Shown one piece after another: positions 54,832-63,979 of a stretch of DNA of 64,000 bases; position 1 is the stretch's first letter, and the number at the start of each line of letters is the position of its first letter. The position numbers and the translations under genes are program-made. Below the pieces are notes generated by a model. It saw only the letters and a list, made by a program, of their open reading frames with translations, was not told where the DNA came from and did no database searches. This DNA is from Sphaerisporangium siamense. Its GTDB lineage: Bacteria > Actinomycetota > Actinomycetes > Streptosporangiales > Streptosporangiaceae. The stretch is taken from contig NZ_JACHND010000001.1 in assembly GCF_014205275.1 (NCBI RefSeq), positions 1,550,001-1,614,000 of the forward strand. Direction: 5' to 3'.

Positions 54832-56322
54832 TCAGGCGGGGTGGCGGGAGCTTGCGGCGCCGCGGTGAATCAGGGCCGCCACGGCGATCGACAGCATCAG
54901 GCAGAGGAGTGCGACGCCGAGCTGGGTGAGATGCCAGGACCAGGTGAAGGCGTCCAGGTCGGCGGTGGCCTGGGCTCCGGGGGTGAGACGGCCGGCACTG
55001 ACCGCGGCGGCGCGGTCCGGGTCGCCGAGCCTGGCCGCCAGCAGGCCGATGAGGGAGGCGCTGAACGCGGCGATCACCAGGGCCTCGGCCGCGCCGCGCA
55101 GGGTGTTGAGGAATCCGGCTGCCATGCCGACGGCGTCCGCCGGGACCAGAGCCATGGCCTGGCCGTCGGTGATGCCGAAGGACGCTCCCATGCCGACGCC
55201 GATCATCACCAGCGGCGCCGCGACGGCCGAGATCGCATGGTCGGCGTTGAGCGCGGTCAGCCACAGGTTGCCGGCCACGACCAGCGCCAGAGCGACCATG
55301 ATCAGGAGGCGGGCCGAAATGCCCTTGTTCACCAGGGTCACCGCGACCAGGGGCATGACCAGGACAGGAGCGGTCAGCAGCAGCATGGCCGCCCCTGCGG
55401 CGGCCGGGGAGAGCCCGGCCGCCTGCAGGTAGGTGGGCAGGAAGACCAGGACGCCGAGGAACCCGATCGAGGTGGTCAGGGTCGCCAGGCTCCAGCCCAG
55501 GAAGCCGCGGTTGGCGACCAGGGAAGGCGCCAGCACGGGAGCGGCGCCGCGCCGTTGGACGACGCCGAAGCTCATCAAGGTGATCAGGCCGGCGAGCCCG
55601 GTGACCAGGATGACGGGGTGGGTCCAGCCGAGCGCGGGCGCTTCCAGGAGCGTGAACATGAGCAGTGTCAGCGCGGTGATGAACAGGACGCTGCCCGCCC
55701 AGTCGATCGGGCCGGCGCCGCTCGCGCGGGATTCGCGGGCACGGGTCGCGCCCAGGGCGACCAGCAGGCCGATGACGGTGAAGATCGCGAAGCTTCCCCG
55801 CCACCCGGTGGCCGTGATCAGCACGCCGGACAAGGTGGGGCCGACGGCGATGCCGATTCCCGCCATGGTCCCCATCAGGGCGAAGGCGCGGTTACGGGCC
55901 GCGCCGTGGTAGCTGGAGGCCAGGATGCCGCCGCCGGCCGCCATGATCCCGGCACATCCGGCGCCGGAGACGATGCGGGCGACGTCGGTGAGGAGGACGG
56001 CCGGGCTCAGTGCCGTGGCGAGAAACCCGGCCGCGAAGACCAGCGCCGCGAGGATGAACACCCGCCGTCGGCCGACCCGGTCGGCGGCCGAGCCGGCGAC
56101 CAGGGTCATGGCAGCGAAGGCCAGGTTGTACCCGGCGACCACCCAGTTCAACGCCGACCCGGAGGGGTCCAGATCACGCCCCATGCTCGGCAGCGCGACC
56201 GCGGTCCCCGAGATGGACATCGCCGCCAGCACGACTCCGCCCAGGACCACCGGAAGCGTCAACGGTGAGGGCCGCTCCACCGCGGCCGGGTGTGGGGAGG
56301 GGTGTGTGGTCGTGCTGTCCAT
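54832..56322 (-). CDS. MFS multidrug-type transporter (DHA2-like)
   Basis: 496-residue membrane transporter with about 14 helices. The MFS signature GSAADRVGRRRVFILAALVF is in loop 2-3, and MAGIGIAVGPTLSGVLI is the antiporter motif C region. It probably exports drugs or redox-active metabolites with proton exchange. ATG 56322 gives MDSTTTHPSP; the longer open frame upstream crosses the SoxR box and is rejected. It forms a unit with soxR downstream, giving a SoxR-controlled efflux pair. Confidence 0.92.
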   Translation of the reverse strand: MDSTTTHPSPHPAAVERPSPLTLPVVLGGVVLAAMSISGTAVALPSMGRDLDPSGSALNWVVAGYNLAFAAMTLVAGSAADRVGRRRVFILAALVFAAGFLATALSPAVLLTDVARIVSGAGCAGIMAAGGGILASSYHGAARNRAFALMGTMAGIGIAVGPTLSGVLITATGWRGSFAIFTVIGLLVALGATRARESRASGAGPIDWAGSVLFITALTLLMFTLLEAPALGWTHPVILVTGLAGLITLMSFGVVQRRGAAPVLAPSLVANRGFLGWSLATLTTSIGFLGVLVFLPTYLQAAGLSPAAAGAAMLLLTAPVLVMPLVAVTLVNKGISARLLIMVALALVVAGNLWLTALNADHAISAVAAPLVMIGVGMGASFGITDGQAMALVPADAVGMAAGFLNTLRGAAEALVIAAFSASLIGLLAARLGDPDRAAAVSAGRLTPGAQATADLDAFTWSWHLTQLGVALLCLMLSIAVAALIHRGAASSRHPA

Positions 56323-56370
56323 GCGGTTCGCCTTCTCTGGTCCCGAGGCTGACGACCAACAGCCCATCAG

Positions 56371-56386
56371 CTCAACCGAAGTTGAG
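56371..56386. promoter_or_regulatory. SoxR box
   Basis: ctcaac-cgaa-gttgag, a 6-bp perfect inverted repeat matching the CCTCAA(G/c)TT...TTGAGG type. It lies 49 bases before the transporter start codon, at a place fit for SoxR activation. Confidence 0.8.
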
Positions 56387-56608
56387 GTCAAATGCCCAGG
56401 TCAGCGTCGTACTGGCATCAGATCAGCGCGACAGTGGCCGGAAAGAGCCCGCCGCTGCCCGTCGGCTCTGCAAGATCCTGGGCTTCGCCTTCGATGGCAG
56501 CAGGAAAACTACCGCGAAGTGGGCGGGCACATTTCCTTCATCCGCTTCATCCCGAGCCGGGCGGGCACGCGGACTGAGGGTGCGCGGTTCGCTCTCCGGC
56601 GGTACGCG

Positions 56609-57313
56609 TCAGCGGATTCGTCTCAGCCAGGTCGCGGCGGCGGCGTTCAGCGTCACGCCCCAGATCAGTAGGACGACGATCCATTGCGTCCACGTCAGCA
56701 GGGTCATCTGGCCGGAGAGGAGGTTTCGAACGGTGGCGTATGGGGTCAGCCAAGCTTGGGCGGGGTGGAGGGCCTCGACGCTGCTCAACAGCAGCCACAG
56801 GCCCATCGGGAACACGATGGTGCCGAGACACGCGACCACGGGCCGGCGCAGCAGCATACCCAGGCCGGTGCCGGTGAGCTGGGCGACGATCTGCACCAGC
56901 ACGCTGCCTACGGCGACGGTCCCGGCGTTGAGCCACGGGGCTGTGCCTGATGGAGCGACTGCGAGCGTCACGGCACAGACCAAGATTCCATATATACCGA
57001 CAGCGGCAGCCAGCAGCGTCGCCGCCAGCAAGTCCGGGATGAGCCGGGTGGTAGGAGGTCTCTTTCGCAGGTCGCCGGCCAACAGGACACCGAGGAACGG
57101 CACCGTGATCGACATCACACTCTGCACTGCCTCTGTGAGTGTGGCGAACGCATGCTCCGTGGGAGCGGCCGTCATGCGTAACCCGACGGCCGTCAACAGC
57201 CCCGCCAGCAGGGTGATCGCTAGCAACCACTGTCGGGGCCGTGTCCCGATGGAGCGCCGAAGCGCGGCGCTGGTCGCCTTACCTAAGCCGGTTCGCGCAC
57301 TATCAGAGTTCAC
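56609..57313 (-). CDS. Membrane protein, ABC-2-type permease-like
   Basis: 234-residue integral membrane protein with six predicted helices (for example WLLAITLLAGLLTAVGL, LIPDLLAATLLAAAVGIYG, VACLGTIVFPMGLWLLL, WTQWIVVLLIWGVTLNAAAA). This layout resembles ABC-2 permease subunits, but no ATPase gene is adjacent, so it may be an orphan. ATG start; AGAGGGA upstream. It lies between the MFS promoter and the second tRNA remnant. Confidence 0.7.
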   Translation of the reverse strand: MNSDSARTGLGKATSAALRRSIGTRPRQWLLAITLLAGLLTAVGLRMTAAPTEHAFATLTEAVQSVMSITVPFLGVLLAGDLRKRPPTTRLIPDLLAATLLAAAVGIYGILVCAVTLAVAPSGTAPWLNAGTVAVGSVLVQIVAQLTGTGLGMLLRRPVVACLGTIVFPMGLWLLLSSVEALHPAQAWLTPYATVRNLLSGQMTLLTWTQWIVVLLIWGVTLNAAAATWLRRIR

Positions 57314-57445
57314 TGAGTTCCCTCTCCAAGGCTCGTCTCCTAGTCGATCTCTTCCGCAAGGATCTCGTGGGTGATCGATGAAGTCACCGACTTGACGGCG
57401 GCAACGGGGAGGACGAGGAGGACGGGGAGGATTCCGCTGGTCGGT

Positions 57446-57481
57446 GCCAGAAAGTCAGGGCTCGACTCCCCCGGGCTCCAC
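57446..57481 (+). repeat. Second, more degenerate tRNA 3'-end copy (att-like)
   Basis: aagtcaggg-ctcgactccc-ccgggctccac resembles the T-arm and acceptor strand of the copy at 53420-53463, with one gap and about five changes. A strong hairpin follows within 10 bases, just as after the real tRNA genes, which suggests that tRNA and terminator were carried together. Confidence 0.7.
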
Positions 57482-57490
57482 TCCAGCTCA

Positions 57491-57525
57491 AAGGCCACCT
57501 CTCTCTGTGATGGAGAGGTGGCCTT
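57491..57525 (+). terminator. tRNA-type terminator after the second tRNA remnant
   Basis: 13-bp perfect stem (aaggccacctctc/gagaggtggcctt), 9-base loop. Style and distance match the hairpins after tRNA-Ile and tRNA-Ala. Confidence 0.75.
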
Positions 57526-57606
57526 GTGCCCGGCTATGCCGACGTGTGCCGTGTTCGACTGGCTTGGCGGGCCGAACGCGTCCCCGGGCTTTCGGTGTTC
57601 GAGCTC

Positions 57607-58485
57607 TTACGACTCCGAGTTCATCAACTCACTGTCTTTGACGAGGTACATGAAGGATCCGGCGGAGTTCTCGGCGCCGAACATGGAGATCACGACGGGT
57701 GTCGCCGTCTTCGGGATATCGAACACCAGCACCCTGGTGATCTTCTGACCTGGGTTGACGGTGTCGTACAGGCCTTTGCCGGTTTCCAGGTTCTGGCTGA
57801 TCGTGGCTTCGGTGTCCACCGCGTATTGCTTGGCCTTCGCGTCCAGGAGCCCGGAGTCGGTGCCGTCGAACGTGGCCGGGCTATTGCCGGAGTTCTTCAC
57901 CAGGATCCGCACGACCACGTAGGAGCCCTGGGCCCGGTGGCTGTCGATCGAGCTGCTGACGGTCTGCTCCCGGCTCACCGACATGACTCTCAACCGGAAA
58001 GGGGGCTCATTCGCGATCGCACCCAGCGCGAGCGGCTTCGGCGCCTGGCTCTTCGTCGCCTTCGGCATCGCCCCGGGAGAGGACAGTGTCTCGTTGAGCT
58101 GCGTGGCCGTGTCGCTCACGACGTTGACCGTGACGACCAGCCCCCATGTGGCCAGACCCATCGAGATGAGGCCGAGGATGGCGCCCGAGAGCGCGACCCC
58201 GCCGTTGGAGGCGATGCCTTTGCCGGCACGGCCGCGGCCCACGAAACCGAAGATCACGGCTAATAAGCCGAGCGTGCCGGCGATGAAGAATAACAGCGGG
58301 ATCAGCCCCGTCAGCGTCCCGATGATTCCGAGGACGAGCGCGGCGATCCCTAGCCCGTTACGCATTGGCTGGTGGTGATGCCCGTGGCCCGGCGGCATCA
58401 TCCCGTAGTCGGGAGGCGGCGGTGCGTACGCCTGTTGGTACCCCATGTTCGGCGCAGGCTGCTGCTGCTCGTACGGGTTGGACAT
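57607..58485 (-). CDS. DUF4190/DUF4352 domain membrane protein
   Basis: 292-residue membrane protein. A cytosolic Pro/Tyr/Gln/His-rich tail (about 1-42, e.g. MSNPYEQQQPAPNMGYQQAY) leads to a DUF4190-like pair of helices (LGIAALVLGIIGTLTGLIPL, and GAILGLISMGLATWGLVVTV). The C-terminal half (about 160-292) is an outside DUF4352-like immunoglobulin fold (YVVVRILVKNSGNSPATF, then NPGQKITRVLVFDIP). ATG 58485 with GGAGGG upstream; longer open frame is not needed. Common in actinomycetes; role unknown. Confidence 0.87.
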   Translation of the reverse strand: MSNPYEQQQPAPNMGYQQAYAPPPPDYGMMPPGHGHHHQPMRNGLGIAALVLGIIGTLTGLIPLLFFIAGTLGLLAVIFGFVGRGRAGKGIASNGGVALSGAILGLISMGLATWGLVVTVNVVSDTATQLNETLSSPGAMPKATKSQAPKPLALGAIANEPPFRLRVMSVSREQTVSSSIDSHRAQGSYVVVRILVKNSGNSPATFDGTDSGLLDAKAKQYAVDTEATISQNLETGKGLYDTVNPGQKITRVLVFDIPKTATPVVISMFGAENSAGSFMYLVKDSELMNSES

Positions 58486-58864
58486 CTGGAATCCCTCCGT
58501 AAGGCAAGTGATCGTGTCACCGCAGTGCGATTCCATCCCCCGTACAGACCCCATGCGATGTGTGGGGAAGATCGTAATGGCACGGTCCACTCGGCAGAGG
58601 CGACTTACCGGATTCCGTTTGGAAGTAGGAAGCCGGGGTTGGGCTTCCCTATGCCTCACCAGCCAGAACGCGTTGTCCCGCACAGAGGCGGCCAACTGTG
58701 TGGTCGGTCTGGTGTCGACGCGTCGAGAGTGATGGAGGTTTCCATCACGATTACGGCCGACCAGGACCAGGCCCAGGTCCATGATCTGCGCCGTTGGTCT
58801 CGTCCAGATGCCGGCGCAGAACACGGTTGTGGCCGGCCTCGAATCCCTGGAGGTGTAACGCAGG
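58486..58864. other. Gene-free stretch between two minus-strand genes
   Basis: About 380 bases. Open frames on the minus strand show no family similarity. It must hold the promoter of the DUF4190/DUF4352 gene. Confidence 0.35.
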
Positions 58865-58901
58865 CCGACTGTGGCCGCCCGAGAGGGGCGACCACAGTCG
58901 G
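58865..58901 (-). terminator. Terminator after the small secreted protein gene
   Basis: Stem of 10 bp (ccgactgtgg/ccacagtcgg), one mismatch, then 5 more pairs around a 5-base loop; about 70 bases past the stop of the gene ending at 58975. Confidence 0.65.
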
Positions 58902-58974
58902 GTGTCTGGTCATGAGTTTTCTGAGGAGTGGGTGCTATCGCGTTGGAAAACGTCCCTGCTTGAACGCGAACTCG

Positions 58975-59280
58975 TTACAAGGAGGTTCGGTATCCGTCGT
59001 AAACGTATCCGTATCTGCTGTCCACTTGGAACTTCCACCACTGGTTTCCGGCGCTGCTGATGCAGGAGGCTATGATGATCTGGGGGGTGGAGATATAGGC
59101 GATCACGCTGCTGGAGCCGCTGTATGAGGAATGCACGGGTGTGTTGTCCTCGAAGCTCATCCACTGCGGTGTTATCGAGGAGCAGCCGGCGACCGAGCTC
59201 GCGTTCGCTGAATTGGTCGGGGCGAGAGCGCTCAAGGCGAGCAAGATGGTGCCGGTCAGTAATTTTTGCCGAAGTTTCAA
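58975..59280 (-). CDS. Small secreted protein, SH3-like
   Basis: 101-residue exported protein. Signal peptide MKLRQKLLTGTILLALSALA with cleavage near NSANA-S. The mature part of about 73 residues has two cysteines (AGCSS, ASCISS) and ends WWKFQVDSRYGYVYDGYRTS, which looks like the final strands of a bacterial SH3 domain (the G-Y-V-Y/D-G-Y type). ATG with GGAGGG just upstream. The gene has lower GC than its neighbours. Confidence 0.75.
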   Translation of the reverse strand: MKLRQKLLTGTILLALSALAPTNSANASSVAGCSSITPQWMSFEDNTPVHSSYSGSSSVIAYISTPQIIIASCISSAGNQWWKFQVDSRYGYVYDGYRTSL

Positions 59281-59484
59281 TGGCCCTCCCTTTTGTGATC
59301 CTGTGTTCCGTGATCAACGTATATGGCGGTGAATTTGCTGTGTACATAGCGATACGGTGACATATTCGTGTGGCGGCTTCTGGTGGGCTTTGTCGCCAGG
59401 CGGTTCCTTATTGGAGGCGGAGGTGCGGACGGTGGGCGTCCAGGCATTGGGCGGCATTTCGGATGGCCTTGAAGGGAAACCCTC

Positions 59485-60317
59485 ATGGAGAACGTGGTGG
59501 CGTGGGCAGTTCCCGCGCTGCTGGTCGTGACGGGATTTCTCGCCTGCCTCGGACGCAGGGGCCCGCGGAGGCCGGGTGGCGGACGGCAGGGGCTCTCGTG
59601 CTCATCGCGGTCGCCGGGCCGCTCACTCCGGTCTACGCCGCGCAGGACGGCACCTGTGGCGGCGGCCTGCCCATCCTCGGCGCGTAGTGGTTCGCCGCCG
59701 TGGTGAACGCCTGGGGAACCACACAGGTCTGCCTCCTGGGCGCGGCCGTCCTCGTGCTGGTCGCCTCCCGGATGATGGGCCCTGCCGCCTCGGAACACCC
59801 GGTGGTGGCTTCGTCGACCGGTGTGACCTGGCGCCGGCCGATCGCGCTCCTCGTGGACTACGCGTTCATCGCCGTGATCCTTCTCTACGGCCTGCCACTC
59901 GTGCTGTTCCTGGTCGGCCTGGACAGCTCCTTCTCCTCCTCCATAAGTCTGGACTTCGGACTGCTGCAGGGGTTCACCCTCTCGCCGTTCCGGGTCGCCG
60001 CCGACCGGGTGATCGTCCTGCCCGTCGTCTTCCTGTACTTCTGGGGACAGCACAGCCGGTGGGGTCAGACTCCGGGAAAGCGGCTGTCGCGTATCCACCT
60101 GGTCGCCGCGCGGTCAGGGGGCCTGCCTCCGGCGGGCTGGACGGCCCTGCGCACGCTGATCTTCCCGATGTCGCTGTTCGTGCCGGTGGTCGGGCCACTC
60201 GTTCTGGTGGTGACCGGGCTGTGGACGCTCTTCGACCCCGGCGCCAGGACACTGCACGACCGATGGGCGAAGACCGAGGTCGCGCGAACGATGTCGGACG
60301 TCAGATCGGGGATCTAG
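59485..60317 (+). pseudogene. RDD family membrane protein gene with frameshift and in-frame stop
   Basis: The upstream part starts at ATG 59485 (MENVVAWAVPALLVVTGFLA) and shifts frame near 59570 to read AGALVLIAVAGPLTPVYAAQ. It then meets a TAG at 59685-59687 directly before WFAAVVNAWGTTQ, in the frame that continues as the RDD domain (59700-60317, 205 codons). That part has the R-D pattern (RRPIALLVDYAFIAVILLYG, then QTPGKRLSRIHLV, and FDPGARTLHDRWAKTEV). A shortened RDD protein from GTG 59700 may still be made, but there is no good ribosome site. Confidence 0.7.
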
Positions 60318-60330
60318 CCCGCTGTGCCCC

Positions 60331-61008
60331 TCAGAGGTCTCGATCGCCGCGTGGTGTGACGAGTCCGGATTCGTACGCCACAACGACGGCCTGGGCGCGG
60401 CTGTTGAGATCGAGCTTCGACATCAGGTGCTTGACGTGCGTTTTGACCGTTGCCTCGCTGAGCACCAGCCGTCCCGCGATCTCCCGATTGGTCAGGCCGT
60501 AGGCGACGAAACGGAGGATCTCCGTCTCCCGCGCGGTGAGCTCGGACAGCCGTGAACGGGTGAGGGAGGTCGCGCGGTGCTGGTCGGCGTACGTCTCGAT
60601 CAGGCGATGGGTGATGGCGGGCGCGAGCAGGATGTCGCCGGCGGCGATGGCGCGCACCGCGGAGATGATCCGGTCGGGCGGGGTGTCCTTGAGCAGGAAC
60701 CCGGAGGCGCCTTCGCTGAGCGCGGTGTAGATGTACTCCGGCAGGTCGAACGTGGTCAGCACGATCACGCGCGGCATCGGGTCCGCGTCGCCGGTCAGGA
60801 TGTCGCGGGTGGCGGCGATGCCGTCGCGGACGGGCATCCGGATGTCCATGAGGATCACGTCGGGCCGGGTCTCGGCGGACAGCGCCACGGCCTGCTCGCC
60901 GTCGGCCGCCTCCCCGACGACGGTGAAGCCGGGCGCGGCGGTGAACAGGGCGACGAGGCCGGCGCGGATCAGCGGCTGGTCGTCGGCGATCAGCACGCGT
61001 GTGGTCAT
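60331..61008 (-). CDS. NarL-family response regulator
   Basis: 225-residue response regulator. The receiver domain (1-120) has the acidic pair at 9-10, phospho-acceptor D55 (VILMDIRMP) and a conserved Lys in FLLKDTPPD; the LuxR-type HTH (about 152-215, LTARETEILRFVAYGLTNREI) binds DNA. ATG overlaps the kinase stop by 4 bases. With the kinase it forms a DesK/NarL type two-component system. Neighbouring targets could include the divergent serine hydrolase gene. Confidence 0.95.
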   Translation of the reverse strand: MTTRVLIADDQPLIRAGLVALFTAAPGFTVVGEAADGEQAVALSAETRPDVILMDIRMPVRDGIAATRDILTGDADPMPRVIVLTTFDLPEYIYTALSEGASGFLLKDTPPDRIISAVRAIAAGDILLAPAITHRLIETYADQHRATSLTRSRLSELTARETEILRFVAYGLTNREIAGRLVLSEATVKTHVKHLMSKLDLNSRAQAVVVAYESGLVTPRGDRDL

Positions 61009-62135
61009 CGGTCACGTCCCGTGGGGAGTCGCAGCACGACGCCGAACCCGCCGTCCACGGGCCCGGCGGTCACGGTGCCGCCGTACAGCTCAGCCCGTTC
61101 CCGCATGTTGTGGATGCCGCGGGGAGTGTGGCCGGGGACGGGTGGCGGTGGCGGGTCGCCGGTGTTGACGATCTCCAGCGTCAGCAGGTGGTGGACGGTG
61201 TAGTCGAGCGTCACGCGCGCCGTGGCCGGCCCGGCGTGCTTGAGGATGTTGGTCAGCGACTCCTGGGCGACGCGGTACGCGCACAGGTCGGGCCCCGGCG
61301 CCAGGGGCCGCTGCTTGCCGCGCACCTCGACGTCCACGGGCACGCCCGCCCGCCTCATGCGCGCGACCAGGCCGTCCAGGTCGGCCAGCCCGGGTTGGGG
61401 GCCGAGCTCGCCGTGGCCGTCGATGCGCAGCACGTCGAGCAGCCGCCGCATCTCCGTCAGCGCCTCGCGGCTGGTGTCGCCGACGGTCGCGATCGCTCGC
61501 CGCGCGGTGGCCAGGTCGCTGTCGAGGACGTACTGCGCCACGCCCGCCTGTAAGGACACCACGGACATATGGTGGGCCACCACGTCGTGCAGCTCGCGGG
61601 CGATGCGGATGCGCTCGTCGGCGGCGGCCTGCGTGGCGCGTTCGGCGAGGCGCTCCACCTGTTCACCCCAGCGCCGCGTGCCCTCCCCGAGGCCCCAGGC
61701 GACGAGCACGATCACCACGGCCTGCACCAGCTCCGGCCAGGTCATGGCCGGCGACAGCCTCAGGTAGATCAAGATCATCACGGAGGTCGTCGCCGTGAAC
61801 ATCAGCGCCGCCACCCACCGGGGCCGCAGCGTCGCCACGGTGAACATCGCCACCAGGATGCCCACCCCCGTGTTGATGAACATGTCGTCGTTGAGCGTCG
61901 CGTACACGGCCAGCGCGCCGAGCATGAGGCACATCATGATCACGGGCGCCCGTTGCCGTACCGCGATGGGCGCGATCATGAGCAGGATGAGGGCGAAGGC
62001 GAACGGATCCGCCCCGCCGTACGCCACGACGGTGGCCACCATGAGCCCGGTGAGCACGACGGCGAGCAACACGTCCACCAAGATCGGCTGGAATCGCACC
62101 GGCCCACGGTAGCCGCGACGCGGATACGCGGTCAC
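61005..62135 (-). CDS. DesK/NarX-type sensor histidine kinase
   Basis: 376-residue kinase. Residues about 15-150 hold about five to six membrane helices, a compact sensor without an outer domain. The HisKA_3 motif ARELHDVVAHHMSVV carries the phospho-histidine H183. The HATPase domain has an N-box-like QESLTNILKHAG and the G-box GIHNMRERAELYGG. First gene of the operon with its regulator (4-base overlap). The signal may be membrane or envelope state, by analogy with its class. Confidence 0.95.
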   Translation of the reverse strand: MTAYPRRGYRGPVRFQPILVDVLLAVVLTGLMVATVVAYGGADPFAFALILLMIAPIAVRQRAPVIMMCLMLGALAVYATLNDDMFINTGVGILVAMFTVATLRPRWVAALMFTATTSVMILIYLRLSPAMTWPELVQAVVIVLVAWGLGEGTRRWGEQVERLAERATQAAADERIRIARELHDVVAHHMSVVSLQAGVAQYVLDSDLATARRAIATVGDTSREALTEMRRLLDVLRIDGHGELGPQPGLADLDGLVARMRRAGVPVDVEVRGKQRPLAPGPDLCAYRVAQESLTNILKHAGPATARVTLDYTVHHLLTLEIVNTGDPPPPPVPGHTPRGIHNMRERAELYGGTVTAGPVDGGFGVVLRLPTGRDR

Positions 62136-62233
62136 CAGCCTGTGGGGGCATTTTCCGCTACCCCTGTGGGGGTACCCGGAAATGCCGTCGCAGGGTGACG
62201 ATAAACCGCTCGCCGATTTCTAGTTTTCTCGGC

Positions 62234-63433
62234 ATGAGACGAACATTCACATTCGCGACGGCCCTCTGCCTGGCCGTGGGACTTTCGGCCGGCACGGCGG
62301 TCGCCTCGGCGGCGCCGGCATCCTCGCCGTCCCGAACATTACAGCGCGACGCCGACCTTCTGGTCGCGGGCGGTTCACCGGGTGCGCTGGTGGAACTGGT
62401 CACGCCGCGAGGCCGCGTGAAGGTGCGCAGCGGGTACGGCGACGTGAAGGCCAGGACGCCCGTGCCGTGGGACGCGCGGTTCCGGATCGGCAGCTTCACC
62501 AAGATGTACGTGGCCACGACGGTGCTGCGACTCGTGGGCGAGGGGCGGCTGTCCCTTGAGGACACCGTGGACCGGTGGCTGCCGGGAACGGTCGCGGGCA
62601 ACGGCAACGACGGACGCCTGATCACCGTCCGGCAGCTGTTGCAGCACACCAGCGGACTGCGTGAGTACGCGCGGGAGATGCCGAGCCTGTTCAAGGAGAA
62701 GGACTTCCTGCGCACCCGGTTCGACACGGTCACCGCCGCCGAGGCCGTGCGGCTGGCGACGTCCAAGGCGCCGGACTTCGCGCCGGGCACGAGCTGGGCG
62801 TACTCCAACACCAACTACATGCTCGCCGGGATGCTGATCGAGCGCGTGACCGGACGGACGTGGCAGCAGGAGGTGACCGCGCGCGTCATCCGCCCGCTCG
62901 GCCTGCGCCACACCTTCGCGCCGGGCACGTCGCCCGCCATCCCCGGCCCGCACGCCAAGGGCTACGACCGGTTCGCGGAGAAGGGCATGGAGGCCGGCCC
63001 CGACGACCCGCTCGGGCCGCCGGTGGACGTGACGCTGATGAACCCGTCCTGGGGCGGCTCGGCGGGTGCGATGATCAGCACCACCGAGGACGGCAACAAG
63101 TTCCTGCGGGCCCTGCTGGGCGGGAAGGTGCTACGGCCCGCGCAGCTCGCGGAGATGAAGCGGACCGTCCCCACCCCGCCGGAGTGGTCGGGGGTGCCCG
63201 GCACCAGGTACGGGCTGGGCCTCATATGGACTCCCAACTCGTGCGGCGGATCGTGGTCGCACGGCGGCACCATCCATGGGTTCCTCACCGGCAACGGCGT
63301 GACCGACGACGGCGAGCGGAGCGTAGTGGTGTCGAGGAACACCCGCACTCCCGTGCCGGCCGGGGGCACCACGGTGCCGGACCAGGACACCGAGCCCGAC
63401 CTCATCGACCACGCCCTCTGCGGCACCGGCTGA
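62234..63433 (+). CDS. Secreted serine hydrolase (class C beta-lactamase/D-Ala-D-Ala carboxypeptidase family)
   Basis: 399-residue exported enzyme. Signal peptide MRRTFTFATALCLAVGLSAG then TAVASAAPA. The three active-site motifs of the family are seen: SxxK (S87-F-T-K90 in RIGSFTKMY), YxN (YSNTNYML) and HxG (SHGGTIHG, in place of KTG). These enzymes include D,D-carboxypeptidases, esterases and class C beta-lactamases; a carboxypeptidase or esterase is most likely here. I chose ATG 62234 for the signal peptide; there is no ribosome site. Divergent from the two-component system. Confidence 0.92.
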   Translation: MRRTFTFATALCLAVGLSAGTAVASAAPASSPSRTLQRDADLLVAGGSPGALVELVTPRGRVKVRSGYGDVKARTPVPWDARFRIGSFTKMYVATTVLRLVGEGRLSLEDTVDRWLPGTVAGNGNDGRLITVRQLLQHTSGLREYAREMPSLFKEKDFLRTRFDTVTAAEAVRLATSKAPDFAPGTSWAYSNTNYMLAGMLIERVTGRTWQQEVTARVIRPLGLRHTFAPGTSPAIPGPHAKGYDRFAEKGMEAGPDDPLGPPVDVTLMNPSWGGSAGAMISTTEDGNKFLRALLGGKVLRPAQLAEMKRTVPTPPEWSGVPGTRYGLGLIWTPNSCGGSWSHGGTIHGFLTGNGVTDDGERSVVVSRNTRTPVPAGGTTVPDQDTEPDLIDHALCGTG

Positions 63434-63544
63434 CACCCCGAGGACCGAGGGCGCGGGCCCAGCACCCGCCGCCCTCTTCGGATCGGGGCGCTGTCGGTCG
63501 CCGGGCGGAGCGTGTTCCGCCCGGCGATGGGCGATCCCGGACGG

Positions 63545-63979
63545 TCAGGGGTTGCCGGAACGGCAGATCGGGGAGGTGTGGTACTCGACGGACGCCCCGG
63601 TGGCGTCGGACACGACCGCTCGGATGTCGTACGCGAAGGTGGGCTGGCAGCCGATCGACACGTAGGCGCGGTCGTTGAACGCCGGCACGTTGTTGCCGTT
63701 CACGTACCAGCGGATGGCGATCGGCGCGACCCCGCCGCTGTAGGACACGTCGCAGAGGAATCGCCGCGCGAGCGGCTCACAGTAGCCGCTGTTCAGGATC
63801 AGAGCCAGCATGGTCGCCGAAGAAGCGGCCGTCGCGGCGGTCGAGGCGGACCTGGACGACGCGGCAGACGTGGTGGACGTGGTGGACGCGGCCGAGGCTG
63901 AAGAGGCGAGCGTGCCGGGTAACGCCAGTAGACCGGCCGTCACCACGGCGGATAACGCGATTTTGAGCGACCTGCGCAT
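63545..63979 (-). CDS. Secreted hypothetical protein
   Basis: 144-residue exported protein. Signal peptide MRRSLKIALSAVVTAGLLAL with cleavage near ASSASA. A Ser/Thr/Ala-rich spacer (about 30-58) leads to a domain of about 85 residues with four cysteines (GYCEP, FLCDV, IGCQP, PICRS), probably two disulfides in an Ig-like beta fold (YSGGVAPIAIRWYVNG). ATG with AAGGAGA upstream. No family recognised. Confidence 0.8.
   Translation of the reverse strand: MRRSLKIALSAVVTAGLLALPGTLASSASAASTTSTTSAASSRSASTAATAASSATMLALILNSGYCEPLARRFLCDVSYSGGVAPIAIRWYVNGNNVPAFNDRAYVSIGCQPTFAYDIRAVVSDATGASVEYHTSPICRSGNP

Noticed and set aside
56392..56608. Possible transposase fragment between the MFS and permease genes
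   Set aside because: Short open frames on both strands gave no transposase motif (no DDE pattern, no terminal inverted repeats), so no mobile element is claimed.
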